In this document: positions 30,388 to 40,792 of the stretch, piece after piece
How the letters are laid out: each line of letters starts with the position of its first letter
How positions within the stretch are numbered: the first letter of the stretch is position 1
Assembly: GCF_000148725.1 (NCBI RefSeq)
Contig: NZ_GL476304.1
Span: 62,001-126,000, forward strand
Source of the DNA: Roseibium sp. TrichSKD4
GTDB taxonomy: Bacteria; Pseudomonadota; Alphaproteobacteria; Rhizobiales; Stappiaceae
Reading direction: 5' to 3'
DNA: 64,000 bases
Made by a program: the position numbers and the translations under genes
Notes under the pieces: generated by a model
What the model was told of the DNA's origin: nothing
Seen by the model: only the letters and a program-made list of their open reading frames with translations
Database searches by the model: none

Positions 30388-31608
30388 ATGATCGATAAAA
30401 CCCGAAAGCTGACTGTCGCGATTGTGGCCGGTGAGGAGTCTGGTGATGCGCTCGGCGCAGAATTGATAAGCGCCCTGAACAGCCAGCTTTCCCAAACACC
30501 AGACTATATTGGGACTGGTGGTGAGCGCATGGCGGCGCTCGGCCACAAAAGCCTTTTCCCAATTAGTGATGTTGCGGTCATGGGCCTAACCGCAGTGTTG
30601 GCGAGATTGCCGCTTATCATTAAGCGCGTGCATCAAACAGTAGATGCGATCGTCCAGGCGCAGCCCGATGTTTTGGTGATCATCGATAGCCCCGACTTCA
30701 CGCACAATATCGCCAAACGGGTTCGTAAAAAGGCACCCAACATTCCCATTGTTGGCTACGTGTCTCCCTCCGTGTGGGCATGGCGTTCGGGCCGAGCCAA
30801 GCGCATGAGTGTTTATGTCGATGATCTTTTGGCACTTCTTCCGTTTGAGCCTGATGTGCACAAAAGGCTCGGGGGGCCACCAACCCACTATGTAGGGCAC
30901 CCGTTAAGTGAGAACGTCACCAAACTGCGCCCAAGCGAAGGTGAGCGGACACCGCTGGAGGAAGATAAAAGAGTTCTGCTCGTTCTCCCCGGCAGCCGGT
31001 CATCGGAGGTCGGCCGTCTGCTGGAAACCTTCGGCCAGACAGTCGAGAAAATTGCCGCCGAGTATCCAGATCTGGAAATTCTTCTTCCTGCTGTGTCGCA
31101 CCTTGAATCGCGCATTCGATCTGAAGTAGCGGTCTGGCCTGTTCAGCCAACCATTGTGGTCGGGCAGGAGGCTAAACAGGGCGCATTTCGGCGGGCCCAC
31201 GCCGCCCTTGCGGCCTCAGGAACGGTATCTTTGGAAGTGGCTCTGTCAGGCGTGCCGATGGTCGTTGCCTACAAACTTGATTGGTTTTATCGGCGGGTAA
31301 AGGAGCTAAACAATCTGCTGAAATTCAGCGGCGTCAATTCAATGGTTCTGCCCAATATCATTCTGGAAGAAAACATCATTCCAGAGTTTTTGGACGATAA
31401 TGCCAATCCCGACGCCTTGTGTCAGAAGGTCTTGCCATTGTTGGCAGATTCCCCAGACCGTGACCGGCAAACGCGGGCCTTTGAAAAGCTGGATGACATC
31501 ATGCGGCTACCTGATGGGGCTAGCCAGAGCGGTGCCGCTGCAGAAGTGGTATTGAGACGTATTGGATCGTCAAAAATCGTACATATGGATCCAGCGGAAA
31601 ACTCCTAG
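30388..31608 (+). CDS. lpxB: Lipid A disaccharide synthase
   Basis: Glycosyltransferase family 19 enzyme joining lipid X and UDP-diacylglucosamine. VAGEESGDALGAELI near the N-terminus, YVSPSVWAWRSGRAKRM near residues 126-142 and VLPGSRSSEVGRLL near 200-213 are typical. The frame opens at 30328 inside lpxI, but ATG 30388 aligns with the family start and gives 406 residues. The stop overlaps the stop of the convergent ATP-grasp pseudogene by four bases. Confidence 0.95.
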   Translation: MIDKTRKLTVAIVAGEESGDALGAELISALNSQLSQTPDYIGTGGERMAALGHKSLFPISDVAVMGLTAVLARLPLIIKRVHQTVDAIVQAQPDVLVIIDSPDFTHNIAKRVRKKAPNIPIVGYVSPSVWAWRSGRAKRMSVYVDDLLALLPFEPDVHKRLGGPPTHYVGHPLSENVTKLRPSEGERTPLEEDKRVLLVLPGSRSSEVGRLLETFGQTVEKIAAEYPDLEILLPAVSHLESRIRSEVAVWPVQPTIVVGQEAKQGAFRRAHAALAASGTVSLEVALSGVPMVVAYKLDWFYRRVKELNNLLKFSGVNSMVLPNIILEENIIPEFLDDNANPDALCQKVLPLLADSPDRDRQTRAFEKLDDIMRLPDGASQSGAAAEVVLRRIGSSKIVHMDPAENS

Positions 31609-31956
31609 CGGCCTTTCGCATAAAGTTCTTGCCATCGCGCCAGAATAAAACGTGCATACCGAATGGCGGGCAAACCGAAGCAAGCGCTTGCATATGCGTC
31701 GTTTATTTCCAATACCGCAGTATTTTTGGAAGATGTCACTCCAATGTCTAGGGCATATGACTTGGGCGGGTTGGAAAATGAATCTATTGATTTATGGATA
31801 GTTTCAGGTTCCGGAAACACAAGTGGATCACCTTTATAATGTCGAACTCCGACAATGTTCTTATCTTGAACAAAGACTCTGTATTCGCTGATGAACTCGA
31901 TCGGCTCGGCTATCAGTACAACCTCGTCATCAGATATGGTGGATGTGGGGATTATG
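31605..31956 (-). pseudogene. ATP-grasp domain protein, 3' part (split by IS66 element)
   Basis: C-terminal half of a gene read on the minus strand. It includes VVLIAEPIEFISEYRVFV, a Lys/Arg/Tyr segment and LDIGVTSSKNTAVLEIND (the metal-binding Glu-x-Asn end of an ATP-grasp site). Upstream codons of this frame belong to the insertion. Joined to 34799-34415 with one target copy removed, it gives an uninterrupted frame of 242 residues whose junction reads RDLIPTSTISDDE. The pattern resembles the R2K-clade ATP-grasp family (DUF4343). The gene is convergent with lpxB. Confidence 0.75.
31949..31956. repeat. IS66 target-site duplication, left copy
   Basis: GGATTATG flanks the element on the left; the right copy is GGATTAGG (one mismatch). 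Eight bases is the IS66 family target length. Confidence 0.75.
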
Positions 31957-32020
31957 GTGAGCGTTCGGTATTCCCGCTCTGACGGGGAGCGCAGTGGGGT
32001 GATAATGTCCATTTTCGTTA

Positions 32021-32428
32021 ATGGACATTGTGAGGCACATTTTGGGTACGAAGAAGGGCAGCAAGAAGCGGTTTTGGTCGGATGACGAGAAGCGGTCGAT
32101 CTGTTTGCAGGCCAGAGTGCCGGGGGTTTCGGTTGCGCAGGTTGCGCGCCGCTCTGCGATGAATGCGAACCTGATCCACAACTGGCTGCGTGATGAGCGG
32201 TTTGCGCCAGAAGACAGCGATTGCGTCCTTGATGGAGCGGCGTTTCTACCAGTGGAGATAGAGGGCCCGCAGGCCGCACCAGGCCACCAGATCGCGGCGC
32301 TTGCCTCGGATATGCCGTTGTCGGCTCAGCGGGTTGATATCACGCTGTCGGACGGGCGGCGGGTATTGGTGGAAGGGACGACGGCGCTGCCGACGGTGCT
32401 GGCTTTGGTTGAAGGTCTAATGCCGTGA
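32021..32428 (+). CDS. tnpA: IS66 accessory protein TnpA
   Basis: Small accessory protein of IS66 elements (135 residues) with an N-terminal helix-turn-helix ([20 protein letters not shown], then [20 protein letters not shown]). Its role is not well defined; it is needed for transposition in studied IS66 members. It overlaps tnpB by four bases (ATGA). Confidence 0.88.
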   Translation: MDIVRHILGTKKGSKKRFWSDDEKRSICLQARVPGVSVAQVARRSAMNANLIHNWLRDERFAPEDSDCVLDGAAFLPVEIEGPQAAPGHQIAALASDMPLSAQRVDITLSDGRRVLVEGTTALPTVLALVEGLMP

Positions 32429-32772
32429 TCCCCGTGCCGTCCAACGCGCGGGTTTGGCTGGCTGCCGGGGTGACGGACATGCGGCGCGGGTTCAACACTT
32501 TGGCGGCTCAGGCGGAGAAGGTTCTGGAGCTTGATCCCTATTCTGGACATCTGTTTGTGTTCCGGGGACGGCGCGGTGATCTGCTGAAGATCATCTGGTG
32601 GGATCGACAGGGCGCATGCCTGTTCAGCAAGCGCCTTGAGAAGGGCCGGTTTGTTTGGCCTGCTGCGAAGGACGGTAAGGTCAGCGTGACGCCCGCGCAA
32701 TTGTCGATGTTGCTTGAAGGCATAGACTGGCGGATGCCGCAAAAAACATGGCGGCCCCTGAGCGTCGGATAG
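32425..32772 (+). CDS. tnpB: IS66 accessory protein TnpB
   Basis: Second IS66 accessory protein (115 residues, the usual IS66 Orf2 size). [38 protein letters not shown] and GRFVWP are family hallmarks. It is unrelated to the RNA-guided TnpB of IS200/IS605 elements despite the shared name. Translationally coupled to tnpA. Confidence 0.92.
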   Translation: MIPVPSNARVWLAAGVTDMRRGFNTLAAQAEKVLELDPYSGHLFVFRGRRGDLLKIIWWDRQGACLFSKRLEKGRFVWPAAKDGKVSVTPAQLSMLLEGIDWRMPQKTWRPLSVG

Positions 32773-32841
32773 GCCAATATATTGGCGTTTGCGCGCCTCT
32801 CGGGATTCAACTTACGCCCTTGATCTGATATAAGATCGAAG

Positions 32842-34368
32842 ATGCTGAAGGACCTTGATATCACCCCGGAGGACCCCGCCGAATTGAGGGCGGTGAACCG
32901 CCTTCTGGCCGACGAGGTCAAGGCTCTGAGCCTCAAGGTCGAGCAGCTTCAACACCAGTTGCACGGGGCCAATCGGCATCGGTTCGGCTCCAAGTCTGAG
33001 GGTCTGGATCAGCTCAATCTCGATCTGCTCGAGGACGCCGAGATTGTTGAGGCCGCTGAAGACCAGGCAAAACAGCCCGCCCCGTCGCAGGAGGGAGTTG
33101 ATCCAAAGCCGAAGCGCAAACACAGCCGCAAGCCCTTGCCGGATCATCTGGATCGGGAAGACGAGGAGCTCTCTCCCGGTGATGAATGCGGTCGTTGTGG
33201 TGGCAACTTGCGCACCCTGGGTGAGGATGTCACCGAAGAGTTGGAATACGTGCCGGGACGCTTCAAGGTGAAGCGGATCATCCGGCCCCGCAAAGCCTGT
33301 TCATGGTGCGAGGCGATTGTGCAAGCGCCGCTGCCATCGCGCCCCATTGAGCGTGGGCGGCCCGGACCGGGATTGTTGGCCCATGTTCTGGTAAGCAAAT
33401 ATGCCGATCATTTACCCCTCTATCGCCTGAGCCAGATCTTTGCCCGTGAAGGCGTCGATCTGGACCGCTCGACCATGGCCGACTGGGTTGGTCGCTCGAC
33501 GGCCCTGCTGGAACCTCTTGCCGATGCCATCGGACGGATGGTGCGGCAAGGACCTGCGCTTTTTGCCGACGATACGCCCATCAAAATGCTGGCCCCCGGC
33601 AACAAGAAGACCAAAACGGCGCGGGTCTGGACCTATGTGCGGGATGAGCGTGCCTGGTCTGGCCAATCGCCACCCTGTGCATGGTATCAGTTCACGGTGG
33701 ATCGCAAAGGAGAGCATCCCGTTGCTCATTTGTCGGGATACAAGGGCTGGGTCCATGCGGATGGATATTCCGGGTTCAACGGTGTGTTCGGTGACGACAA
33801 AGCCGATGAGATGGCCTGCATGGCGCATGTACGACGCAAGTTCGTGGATGTCTTCTCCTCGCAGGGCAGCGCCATTGCCGAAGAAGTCATCCGCCGGATT
33901 GCTGAGCTTTACGCTATCGAGAAAGAGATCAGGGGCATGCCCCCCGAAGACCGCGCTACCATCCGGCAGGCTAGGGCAAAACCGATCTTTGACGCCTTGG
34001 AAGAATGGTTGCAGACGCAATTGCCCAAAATCTCGGGAAAGTCACCACTCGCGCAGGCCATCCGCTATGCCTTGGGCCGAATGCCGAAAGCACGCCCATA
34101 CCTTGAGCTCGGCCATCTGGAATTGGATAACAACACCGCCGAGCGCGCCGTTAAACCCGTCGCCATCGGACGCAAAAATTGGATGTTCTCAGGCTCCCAA
34201 GGCGGCGGCAAAGCCATGGCTATCGCTTATACCCTGATCGAAACGGCCAAGCTCAACGGTGTTGACCCTCAGGCCTGGCTGACCTGGGTCCTCGGTCAAG
34301 TCGCCGACCACAAAATCACACGCCTCGACGAACTTCTGCCCTGGCGTTACGCTGCTCAGGCAGCGTAA
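32842..34368 (+). CDS. tnpC: IS66 transposase TnpC
   Basis: DDE transposase of the element, 508 residues. It has an N-terminal coiled-coil region ([20 protein letters not shown]), an IS66 zinc-binding segment with paired Cys (ECGRCGGNL and ACSWCEA) around residues 113-160, then the catalytic core. The likely acidic triad is Asp in LFADDTPIK, Asp in HADGYSGF and Glu in [10 protein letters not shown]. The frame is complete with the normal C-terminal extension. Confidence 0.95.
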   Translation: MLKDLDITPEDPAELRAVNRLLADEVKALSLKVEQLQHQLHGANRHRFGSKSEGLDQLNLDLLEDAEIVEAAEDQAKQPAPSQEGVDPKPKRKHSRKPLPDHLDREDEELSPGDECGRCGGNLRTLGEDVTEELEYVPGRFKVKRIIRPRKACSWCEAIVQAPLPSRPIERGRPGPGLLAHVLVSKYADHLPLYRLSQIFAREGVDLDRSTMADWVGRSTALLEPLADAIGRMVRQGPALFADDTPIKMLAPGNKKTKTARVWTYVRDERAWSGQSPPCAWYQFTVDRKGEHPVAHLSGYKGWVHADGYSGFNGVFGDDKADEMACMAHVRRKFVDVFSSQGSAIAEEVIRRIAELYAIEKEIRGMPPEDRATIRQARAKPIFDALEEWLQTQLPKISGKSPLAQAIRYALGRMPKARPYLELGHLELDNNTAERAVKPVAIGRKNWMFSGSQGGGKAMAIAYTLIETAKLNGVDPQAWLTWVLGQVADHKITRLDELLPWRYAAQAA

Positions 34369-34414
34369 CAGGCCGCATCGGTGTCGCGCCAGAGCGCCTT
34401 CGCCGGACGGTCAC

Positions 34415-34422
34415 GGATTAGG
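34415..34422. repeat. IS66 target-site duplication, right copy
   Basis: GGATTAGG, differing from the left copy by one base; the difference changes one codon of the host gene (Leu or Ile at the junction). Confidence 0.75.
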
Positions 34423-34799
34423 TCTCTTACGCTTTGAAATAATGTGCCGTCGAACCGTTTTGTTTGGTCTGCTGAAGGTTTGGCAAAAATTGAGATTCCG
34501 TTAGAAACTAATGCACGCACTTCACCCATATTAGATGCTTGGATTTTTCGGCGTGCAAAAGGCAATAGAGAAGTTGGCACGGAATCTAGGGTCGGCACAT
34601 CTATTCCAAGCCTATCCATTGCCTTTTGAGCGAATTTTATTCCTCCGACGACAATGTCACCCAATTGCAGCTGGATGCGCTCAAAATCACACGGAGTAAA
34701 CCATTGGATCGAATAAGAAAGTTCTTCAAAACCAATAGCGGCCGTAAGACGGTTGATACTGGTTTGATTGTTATCCAATTCAAGAATATGAACTTTCAT
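34415..34799 (-). pseudogene. ATP-grasp domain protein, 5' part (split by IS66 element)
   Basis: N-terminal half of the interrupted gene, starting ATG at 34799 (MKVHILELDNNQTSINRL). It holds the pre-ATP-grasp region and the first nucleotide-binding Lys in ISIFAKPSADQTKRFDG. The frame then runs into the insertion after about 129 residues and stops inside IS sequence. With the 3' part at 31605-31956 it forms one 242-residue protein. No strong RBS precedes the ATG. Without the other half the ATP-grasp site cannot form, so it is a pseudogene. Confidence 0.75.
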
Positions 34800-34817
34800 C
34801 GTTTTGCCTACAAATAT

Positions 34818-34848
34818 ACCCCGTGCAGATAAATATCCTACACGGGGT
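34818..34848 (-). terminator. Long imperfect hairpin downstream of the chemoreceptor gene
   Basis: ACCCCGTG and CACGGGGT form an 8-bp stem that extends inward imperfectly, leaving only a few unpaired bases at the tip. It lies 36 bases beyond the stop of the minus-strand chemoreceptor. Only a weak T-rich stretch follows, so it may be a terminator or an RNA-stabilising hairpin. Confidence 0.45.
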
Positions 34849-34883
34849 TACATAAGTTCAAACTATGCGGTGCGTTTTGTTTT

Positions 34884-37310
34884 TTAAGCCGCTGCGACTT
34901 CTTTGAGGAAAGTCTCGACTTCTTTTTTGAGATGATCTGTTTTGGAAGACAGCTTTGTAGAGGCCTCCAGAACACGTTCAGCAGATCCCGATGTGGATTC
35001 GACGTCGTTGGAAAGCTCGGCCATATTTTCGGTAACAGCACCGGTTCTAGTCGCCGCTTTTTGAACGTTGTCTGAAATCTCCGAGGTGGCCGCACCCTGT
35101 TCCTGAACAGCTGCCGCGATCATGCCGGTGTATTGGTTCACTTCATCCATGATTTCCGTGATTTCACCGATGGCTGTTACGGATTCGGTGGTCGCACTTT
35201 GGATTTCGGCAATCTGTGAACTGATTTCTTCGGTCGCCCGAGAGGTTTGTGCAGCGAGTTCCTTCACCTCAGCTGCAACGACCGCAAAACCTTTGCCAGC
35301 TTCACCCGCACGAGCTGCCTCAATGGTCGCATTAAGCGCCAGAAGGTTGGTTTGCTCAGCAATCGCCTGGATCAGGCTGACAACTTCACCGATTTTTGTG
35401 GCTGCGGTTGCCAGGCTGCCAACTTTCTCATTGGTGCGACGGGTTCCGTCGGTTGCCCGTCCCACAACTTCTGTTGTTTGGGACACCTGACGTGAAATCT
35501 CGGCAATTGAAGCACTGAGCTCTTCTGCCGCGCTGGCAACGGTTTGCACGTTTGTAGATGCGTCATCGGTTGCTGACAGCGTTGCTTCTGCACGCTTGGA
35601 GCTTGCATCGGCAGAGGCGCGCAAGTCATGCGCTGTGTTGTCCAGATCAGTTGCAGTTGTTTCGACAGCCGATAGCAGGTCATGTGAGGTAGTCCGGAAG
35701 GACTGGATCAAACCGTCAATTTTTTGTTGTCGTTCTTGTCTAAGGGCCTCTTCGCTGGCTGCAACCTCCTGCAGACGTGATCTTTCAACGGCGTTGTCCC
35801 GGAAAACCTGAACGGTTCGGCTCATGTCGCCGATTTCATCCTTGCGGTCGATCTCGTCGATTGTGATCTCGGTATTGCCTTTTGCAAGTTGCTCCATCGT
35901 TTGAGTTGTCTTGCGGATAGGGCGTGTTACCAGCAGGGTTAGGGCAATCGCCAGACCGATACCGGCCAGTATCGACAAGAGCACTGTCAAGCCAATTGTG
36001 CTGAGCGCCTGCCCACTGGAAGCCTGAGCTGCTTTGGTCTGTTCATTCGAGATCTTTGAGATCATCGCCTGAACTTCAGCTGCGAGGGTTTGAAGTTGAT
36101 TTCCTTCTTCCTCCAAGACGACACGGTTGTTGACCAACTCACCAAATGCAATGGAAAATGATTTGATTGATTTCGCGACTTTTTTGGATTCTTTGCGCAC
36201 TGAGCGAATAGTGGCTGCGCGTGTCTTGAGCATTTGCTCCACGGACCAAAGCCCGTTCATGCGGTCAAGAACGGCTTGCCGCGTATTGTCATCCGGGCGC
36301 ATGATAAAATCGAGCGTTGCGACCTTCAGAGAGAGCGCATTTGGGCTCAAAAGATTGGCCGCAACGGATAGGGCGGCTACATCGTCATACTGAGCATTGG
36401 CCTTCGCGGCCTGAGCATATGCATCGTCGACAGTTTGAAGTGCCTGCTGTCTGATATCTTTCGTCAAAGCATCGAGGGCACCAAAAGCGTCTTTCGCATC
36501 CTCGGTGAGGTTGACGATTTCAAAATAGTCCTTTGTTTTGGTCAGCTTAATTAGCGTCCGTGCCAAATGAGTGGTTTTCATGCTGACGTTGGAGAGCAAT
36601 GCAGTATCGACGCCTTCCAGTCGGGCCATGGAAAGCTCTTCGGCCACTGGAACGAGTTTTAGGACGCCGTCTTTTACATCCGAAACCAATTTTGCGTTTG
36701 TACCAGCCAAACTGAACTGGTTATTGAGGGTCAAGACAGTTTCCTGAAAATCGGAAGCCGCACGGCCAACCTTGTTGGCGTCAAAAAGAACGTCCTGTGA
36801 GGCCTTGTACTTCTCACCAACCTTGACCCGAATAGCTTCGGCTTCGGACGCTATGAAGTTGGAAATCCTCTCGAACTCGTTCAGTGTTGTTTCAAGTTCG
36901 TCCCGCTTCACGGCCTGTTCGGCTTTTAGTCCGATGATCTGTTCAAAACTGGTCTGGAAGCCGGTAATCGCTGTTGAAGCTGAAACGACGGACGATCGTG
37001 CAGCCGGATCATCCTTCAAGCGGTTTTCAAGCGTTGAAAGCTCTGTGCTGAGTTCCTTCAGGCCCGCAAGTGTTGCATCCGCCGCTTTCATATCCTGACG
37101 ATTGAGGAACCTCTCGCGGTCCTCGGTCAGCTTTTGAAGGTGTGCAATTGCTGTTGTGGAGTGTTCTGCAACTTCCATTCGATCTGAAAGACTATGAACC
37201 GCATAGGCTCCGACACCGCCAACAATCGCCGTAAGAGCAAGCACGGTTGCAAAACCGCCACCGACCTTGTGACCAAATTTGAGGTTACTGGCGAATTTTT
37301 TGATTTTCAT
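34884..37310 (-). CDS. Methyl-accepting chemotaxis protein with large periplasmic sensor
   Basis: Transmembrane chemoreceptor, 808 residues. TM1 about 17-38, a long all-helical periplasmic region about 40-435, TM2 about 436-459, HAMP 460-512, and the cytoplasmic signalling domain about 560-800 with the hairpin tip [20 protein letters not shown] near residues 650-675. The sensor is roughly 400 residues, longer than a standard four-helix ligand domain and resembling a helical bimodular (HBM-type) sensor; its ligand is unknown. No che genes are adjacent, so it is an orphan receptor feeding a remote array. Confidence 0.93.
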   Translation of the reverse strand: MKIKKFASNLKFGHKVGGGFATVLALTAIVGGVGAYAVHSLSDRMEVAEHSTTAIAHLQKLTEDRERFLNRQDMKAADATLAGLKELSTELSTLENRLKDDPAARSSVVSASTAITGFQTSFEQIIGLKAEQAVKRDELETTLNEFERISNFIASEAEAIRVKVGEKYKASQDVLFDANKVGRAASDFQETVLTLNNQFSLAGTNAKLVSDVKDGVLKLVPVAEELSMARLEGVDTALLSNVSMKTTHLARTLIKLTKTKDYFEIVNLTEDAKDAFGALDALTKDIRQQALQTVDDAYAQAAKANAQYDDVAALSVAANLLSPNALSLKVATLDFIMRPDDNTRQAVLDRMNGLWSVEQMLKTRAATIRSVRKESKKVAKSIKSFSIAFGELVNNRVVLEEEGNQLQTLAAEVQAMISKISNEQTKAAQASSGQALSTIGLTVLLSILAGIGLAIALTLLVTRPIRKTTQTMEQLAKGNTEITIDEIDRKDEIGDMSRTVQVFRDNAVERSRLQEVAASEEALRQERQQKIDGLIQSFRTTSHDLLSAVETTATDLDNTAHDLRASADASSKRAEATLSATDDASTNVQTVASAAEELSASIAEISRQVSQTTEVVGRATDGTRRTNEKVGSLATAATKIGEVVSLIQAIAEQTNLLALNATIEAARAGEAGKGFAVVAAEVKELAAQTSRATEEISSQIAEIQSATTESVTAIGEITEIMDEVNQYTGMIAAAVQEQGAATSEISDNVQKAATRTGAVTENMAELSNDVESTSGSAERVLEASTKLSSKTDHLKKEVETFLKEVAAA

Positions 37311-37423
37311 CGAAGGGTCTCACAACACAGAATTGGGTTTCCAAATTTGCATGCGAGGGTAGGCGTAGCACCTTAATTGCTAGTAAAAATTGCGAAGTGC
37401 TTGTAATACAATGCGAAAACAAA

Positions 37424-37447
37424 AAAGGTGCCCGTAGGGGCACCTTT
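37424..37447 (-). terminator. Rho-independent terminator after gltA
   Basis: A 10-bp stem, AAAGGTGCCC / GGGCACCTTT, with a 4-base loop, followed in the minus direction by TTTTTTG. It lies 26 bases past the gltA stop. Confidence 0.9.
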
Positions 37448-37472
37448 GTTATTGGTATTATTGACGATTTTC

Positions 37473-38765
37473 TCAGCGGCGCTGATCGATTGGCGTATAA
37501 TCGCGCTCCGGGTAGCCCGTGTAGAGCTGCCGTGGGCGACCAATGCGCTGGGACGGATCTTCCACCATCTCTTTCCACTGAGCGATCCAGCCAACAGTCC
37601 GGGCCAGTGCGAACAGAACGGTGAACATGTTGGTCGGGAAACCGAGCGCGCGAAGCGTGATGCCGGAATAGAAGTCGATATTCGGGTAAAGCTTCTTCTC
37701 GACAAAATACTCATCGCTACGCGCGATTTTCTCAAGTTCCATCGCAACGTCTAGAAGCGGGTCGTCCTTGATGCCGAGTTCGCCGAGCACTTCATGCGTG
37801 GTTTTTTGCATGATCCGTGCGCGTGGGTCGTAGTTCTTGTAAACCCGGTGACCGAAGCCCATCAGGCGGAATGGATCATTCTTGTCTTTCGCACGCGCGA
37901 TATACTCTGGAATGCGGTCAACAGAACCGATCTCAGACAGCATGTTCAGTGCAGCTTCGTTTGCGCCGCCGTGAGCAGGACCCCACAAGCAGGCAATGCC
38001 AGCAGCAATACATGCAAACGGATTGGCACCGGAAGAACCAGCCAGACGCACCGTAGATGTCGAGGCGTTTTGCTCATGATCGGCGTGAAGGATAAAGATC
38101 CGGTCCATGGCACGCGCCAAAACCGGGTTCACTTTGTACTCTTCACATGGCACCGCGAAGCACATGTGCAGGAAGTTCGACGCGTAATCGAGATCATTGC
38201 GCGGATAAACGAACGGCTGACCAATGTGGTACTTGTAAGCCATTGCCGCGATTGTCGGCATCTTCGCGATCATGCGCAGAGACGCGATCATGCGCTGATG
38301 AGGATCCGCAATATCAGTGGAGTCGTGGTAGAAAGCGGACAGCGCGCCAACGGTTCCAACCATGATCGCCATCGGGTGCGCATCACGACGGAAACCGGAG
38401 AAAAAGCGGCTCATCTGTTCGTGGATCATCGTGTGATAGGTGACACGATTGACGAAGTCGTCCTTCTCGACCTTGTTTGGCAGCTCACCATAAAGGAGCA
38501 GGTAACAGGTCTCGAGAAAATCGCCATGGTCGGCGAGTTGTTCAATCGGGAAACCGCGGTAGAGAAGTGTTCCTTGATCGCCATCAATATAGGTGATCTT
38601 GGATTCGCATGAAGCGGTCGAAGTGAACCCCGGATCGTACGTGAACATGCCGCTGTTTTTGTACAGCGAAGAAATATCGACAACGGACGGGCCAATTGCG
38701 CCGTCCTTGATATTAAAATTGTGGCTTACACCGCCCGCCTGGAATTCAGCTTTATTGTCGGCCAT
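37473..38765 (-). CDS. gltA: Citrate synthase
   Basis: Condenses oxaloacetate and acetyl-CoA at the entry of the TCA cycle. The 430-residue type II (hexameric, NADH-regulated family) enzyme has the catalytic region [34 protein letters not shown] and the ending [18 protein letters not shown]. The start ATG at 38765 is preceded by an AAGGGGG ribosome-binding site. Monocistronic, with its own terminator. Confidence 0.97.
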   Translation of the reverse strand: MADNKAEFQAGGVSHNFNIKDGAIGPSVVDISSLYKNSGMFTYDPGFTSTASCESKITYIDGDQGTLLYRGFPIEQLADHGDFLETCYLLLYGELPNKVEKDDFVNRVTYHTMIHEQMSRFFSGFRRDAHPMAIMVGTVGALSAFYHDSTDIADPHQRMIASLRMIAKMPTIAAMAYKYHIGQPFVYPRNDLDYASNFLHMCFAVPCEEYKVNPVLARAMDRIFILHADHEQNASTSTVRLAGSSGANPFACIAAGIACLWGPAHGGANEAALNMLSEIGSVDRIPEYIARAKDKNDPFRLMGFGHRVYKNYDPRARIMQKTTHEVLGELGIKDDPLLDVAMELEKIARSDEYFVEKKLYPNIDFYSGITLRALGFPTNMFTVLFALARTVGWIAQWKEMVEDPSQRIGRPRQLYTGYPERDYTPIDQRR

Positions 38766-38979
38766 TCAGGTAACCCCCTTATCTAGCACTCACTGCAAAG
38801 TCTAAGTGGCTGAAATCTCATAAAAATATTTATGTATGAGTTCAGCGCCGAAAGACGCAGGAGGAATGGTCGTGTCTTGCCTAGCCCATTTGCCGCACTG
38901 CCGCAAGTTGATGGGTCTAACGCTTTCGTCAAAGGCCTGTACCCCAGTCCGAACCTATGTCACGAGTTCAGAATGGAAA

Positions 38980-39006
38980 GGGGTGGTACAGATTTCAAAC
39001 CACCCC
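38980..39006 (-). terminator. Probable terminator after gltX
   Basis: GGGGTGGT / ACCACCCC, an 8-bp stem with an 11-base loop, 20 bases past the gltX stop, followed by a short T-rich stretch in the minus direction. Confidence 0.6.
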
Positions 39007-39025
39007 CTATTTCAATCGTTCAAGT

Positions 39026-40441
39026 TTACCCTTGGTCGGAAATCCGGCCAAGAGATTCATCACGTCCAAGTGCGACCAGAACATCGTAAATTCCCGGCGA
39101 TGTCCCACGTCCGGTCAACGCAGCGCGCAGCGGTTGGGCCACCTTGCCGAGTTTCAGCTCTTTCTCTTCAGCGTAGGCTTTCACCGCCGCTTCAAGCGCT
39201 TCCGCATCCCAGTTAGGGACAGCTGAAAGAACATCGTGTAGGTCAGATAGAGCCTGTTTTGCATCTGCATCGAGGATCTTTTCAGCCTTCGCATCCAGAT
39301 CAAGTGGGCGCTGCCGCCAGAGATAAGACGCGCTTTCGGTCAGTTCCACGAGTGTTTTGGCGCGTTCCTTCAGGCCGGGCAGGGCGGCAAGTGCTGTTGC
39401 CTCGTTATCTGCAAGCCAGGACAGAACCGTCTCACCTCCCTCAACATGGGACAAATACACCTTCAAATGCTTCAAGAGGTCTGCATCTCCCGTTGAGCGC
39501 ATGTAATGCCCGTTGAGGTTTTCAAGCTTCTTGAAATCAAATCGGGATGCGGATTTGCCAACAGCGTCCAGAGAGAACCATTTTACCATGTCCTGGGTGG
39601 ACATGATCTCTTCATCGCCGTGGCTCCAGCCAAGACGTGCGAGATAATTGCGCATGGCGGCGGGAAGATACCCCATCTCACGATAGGCTTCTGCGCCCAG
39701 CGCACCGTGGCGCTTTGACAGTTTGGCACCGTCCGGTCCATGGATGAGCGGGATGTGCGCCATGGACGGAATATCCCAGCCCAGCGCCTTGTAGATAAGT
39801 GCCTGCTTTGCAGAATTTGTCAGGTGGTCGTCACCGCGCACAACATGGGTGACACCCATATCGTGATCATCAATGACCACAGCCAGCATATAGGTGGGAG
39901 TGCCGTCTGAGCGCATGATGACAAGGTCATCGAGATCCTTGTTCGGAAAGGCGACACGTCCCTGTACTTCGTCATCAATGACTGTTTCTCCATCAAGCGG
40001 AGATTTCAGGCGAATGGCCGGCGCGACACCTTCTGGCGCTTCTGACGGGTCCCGGTCCCGCCAACGCCCGTCATAGCGGGGAGGTAGGCCGGCAGCTTTC
40101 TGCTCTTCGCGCATTTGCGTCAGCTCTTCTGACGTTGCATAGCAACGATAGGCGGCGCCGCTTTCCAGAAGCTGATCGACAACTTCCTTGTGGCGATCAA
40201 GGCGTCCAAACTGGGAAACGGGTTCGCCGTCCCAATCCAGTTCAAGCCAGGTCAAGCCGTCAATCAGGGCATCAACGGCCTCCTGCGTGGAGCGCGCCCG
40301 GTCGGTGTCCTCAATGCGCAGCAGCATCTTGCCGCCATTATGCTTGGCCAGCAGCCAATTGAAGAGTGCAGTTCTGGCGCCGCCAATATGGAGAAAGCCG
40401 GTTGGGGACGGAGCAAATCGCGTGACGAAGTCTTGGGCCAT
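39026..40441 (-). CDS. gltX: Glutamyl-tRNA synthetase
   Basis: Class I synthetase charging tRNA-Glu. The HIGH-type motif [16 protein letters not shown] is near residues 9-23, and the KMSKS-type motif is AKLSKRHGA near 240-248. The frame is open 96 codons upstream (to 40729) but the family start [12 protein letters not shown] is at 40441, giving 471 residues. The upstream extension runs antisense to the comEC 5' end and is not coding. Many alphaproteobacteria carry two gltX copies; only this one is in view. Confidence 0.95.
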   Translation of the reverse strand: MAQDFVTRFAPSPTGFLHIGGARTALFNWLLAKHNGGKMLLRIEDTDRARSTQEAVDALIDGLTWLELDWDGEPVSQFGRLDRHKEVVDQLLESGAAYRCYATSEELTQMREEQKAAGLPPRYDGRWRDRDPSEAPEGVAPAIRLKSPLDGETVIDDEVQGRVAFPNKDLDDLVIMRSDGTPTYMLAVVIDDHDMGVTHVVRGDDHLTNSAKQALIYKALGWDIPSMAHIPLIHGPDGAKLSKRHGALGAEAYREMGYLPAAMRNYLARLGWSHGDEEIMSTQDMVKWFSLDAVGKSASRFDFKKLENLNGHYMRSTGDADLLKHLKVYLSHVEGGETVLSWLADNEATALAALPGLKERAKTLVELTESASYLWRQRPLDLDAKAEKILDADAKQALSDLHDVLSAVPNWDAEALEAAVKAYAEEKELKLGKVAQPLRAALTGRGTSPGIYDVLVALGRDESLGRISDQG

Positions 40442-40570
40442 GGTTCTTTTTGAAAGTCTCTGCCAATATGGATGGGAGGAAGGCGTTGCCGCCGAGAGCT
40501 GGCGAGGTCTTAGCACAGCCAGTGCCGCTGCTAAATAGGCGGTTTTCATCTGTGCGGGGTATGGGGCGTA

Positions 40571-40792
40571 TTGACCGAGGAACGGGATCTTTTTCGCACA
40601 CATATTAACCGGGGTAGTACAGCCCCAAAGTCCGAAATAGCTCAGCCCGCTAATACTCTTGATAGCTCTGCACCCGTACATGGCGGGATCGCGGAGCGCT
40701 GGTGGAGTCAGAAGCATACCAAAAAGCATAGTTCTTCAACACGCGGCTCAGATCGGGCAACGGACTTCTCCCGGCAATTGCATTTAACGGAT
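40571..40792 (+). pseudogene. comEC: comEC, 5' fragment upstream of the IS1380 element
   Basis: An open frame starting TTG 40571, divergent from gltX by 129 bases, encoding a polar, charged N-terminal tail that ends RQLHLTD at the insertion. Its frame is exactly that of the comEC body at 42439: joining the two across the element gives RQLHLT...GLNRVLWAIFGLAAG without a stop. It is therefore best read as the first ~74 codons of comEC rather than as a separate gene. In the present sequence it runs on into IS DNA and stops at 40855. Confidence 0.65.

Larger units (their letters stand above)
31957..34414 (+). mobile_element. IS66-family insertion sequence, complete (2458 bp)
   Basis: The ends form imperfect inverted repeats: left GTGAGCGTTCGG..., right (reverse complement) GTGACCGTCCGG..., with the CGCTCTG block shared further in at the same offset. 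It carries the full set tnpA-tnpB-tnpC and is flanked by an 8-bp duplication with one mismatch. All three frames are open, so it may be active. It interrupts an ATP-grasp gene. Confidence 0.9.

Noticed and set aside
32425-32772. Possible RNA-guided TnpB nuclease
   Set aside because: The gene is the small IS66 Orf2 protein, which shares only the name with the IS200/IS605 TnpB nuclease.
33412-34237. Large open frames on both strands within tnpC (202 and 265 codons)
   Set aside because: Alternative frames of the high-GC IS66 transposase gene; no independent signals.
37794-38612. 272-codon plus-strand open frame opposite gltA
   Set aside because: Antisense shadow of citrate synthase; composition rich in Arg, His and Cys without motifs.
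40442-40729. 96-codon upstream extension of gltX
   Set aside because: GltX proteins begin at [15 protein letters not shown]; the extension is antisense to the comEC 5' end and shows no similarity to the family.
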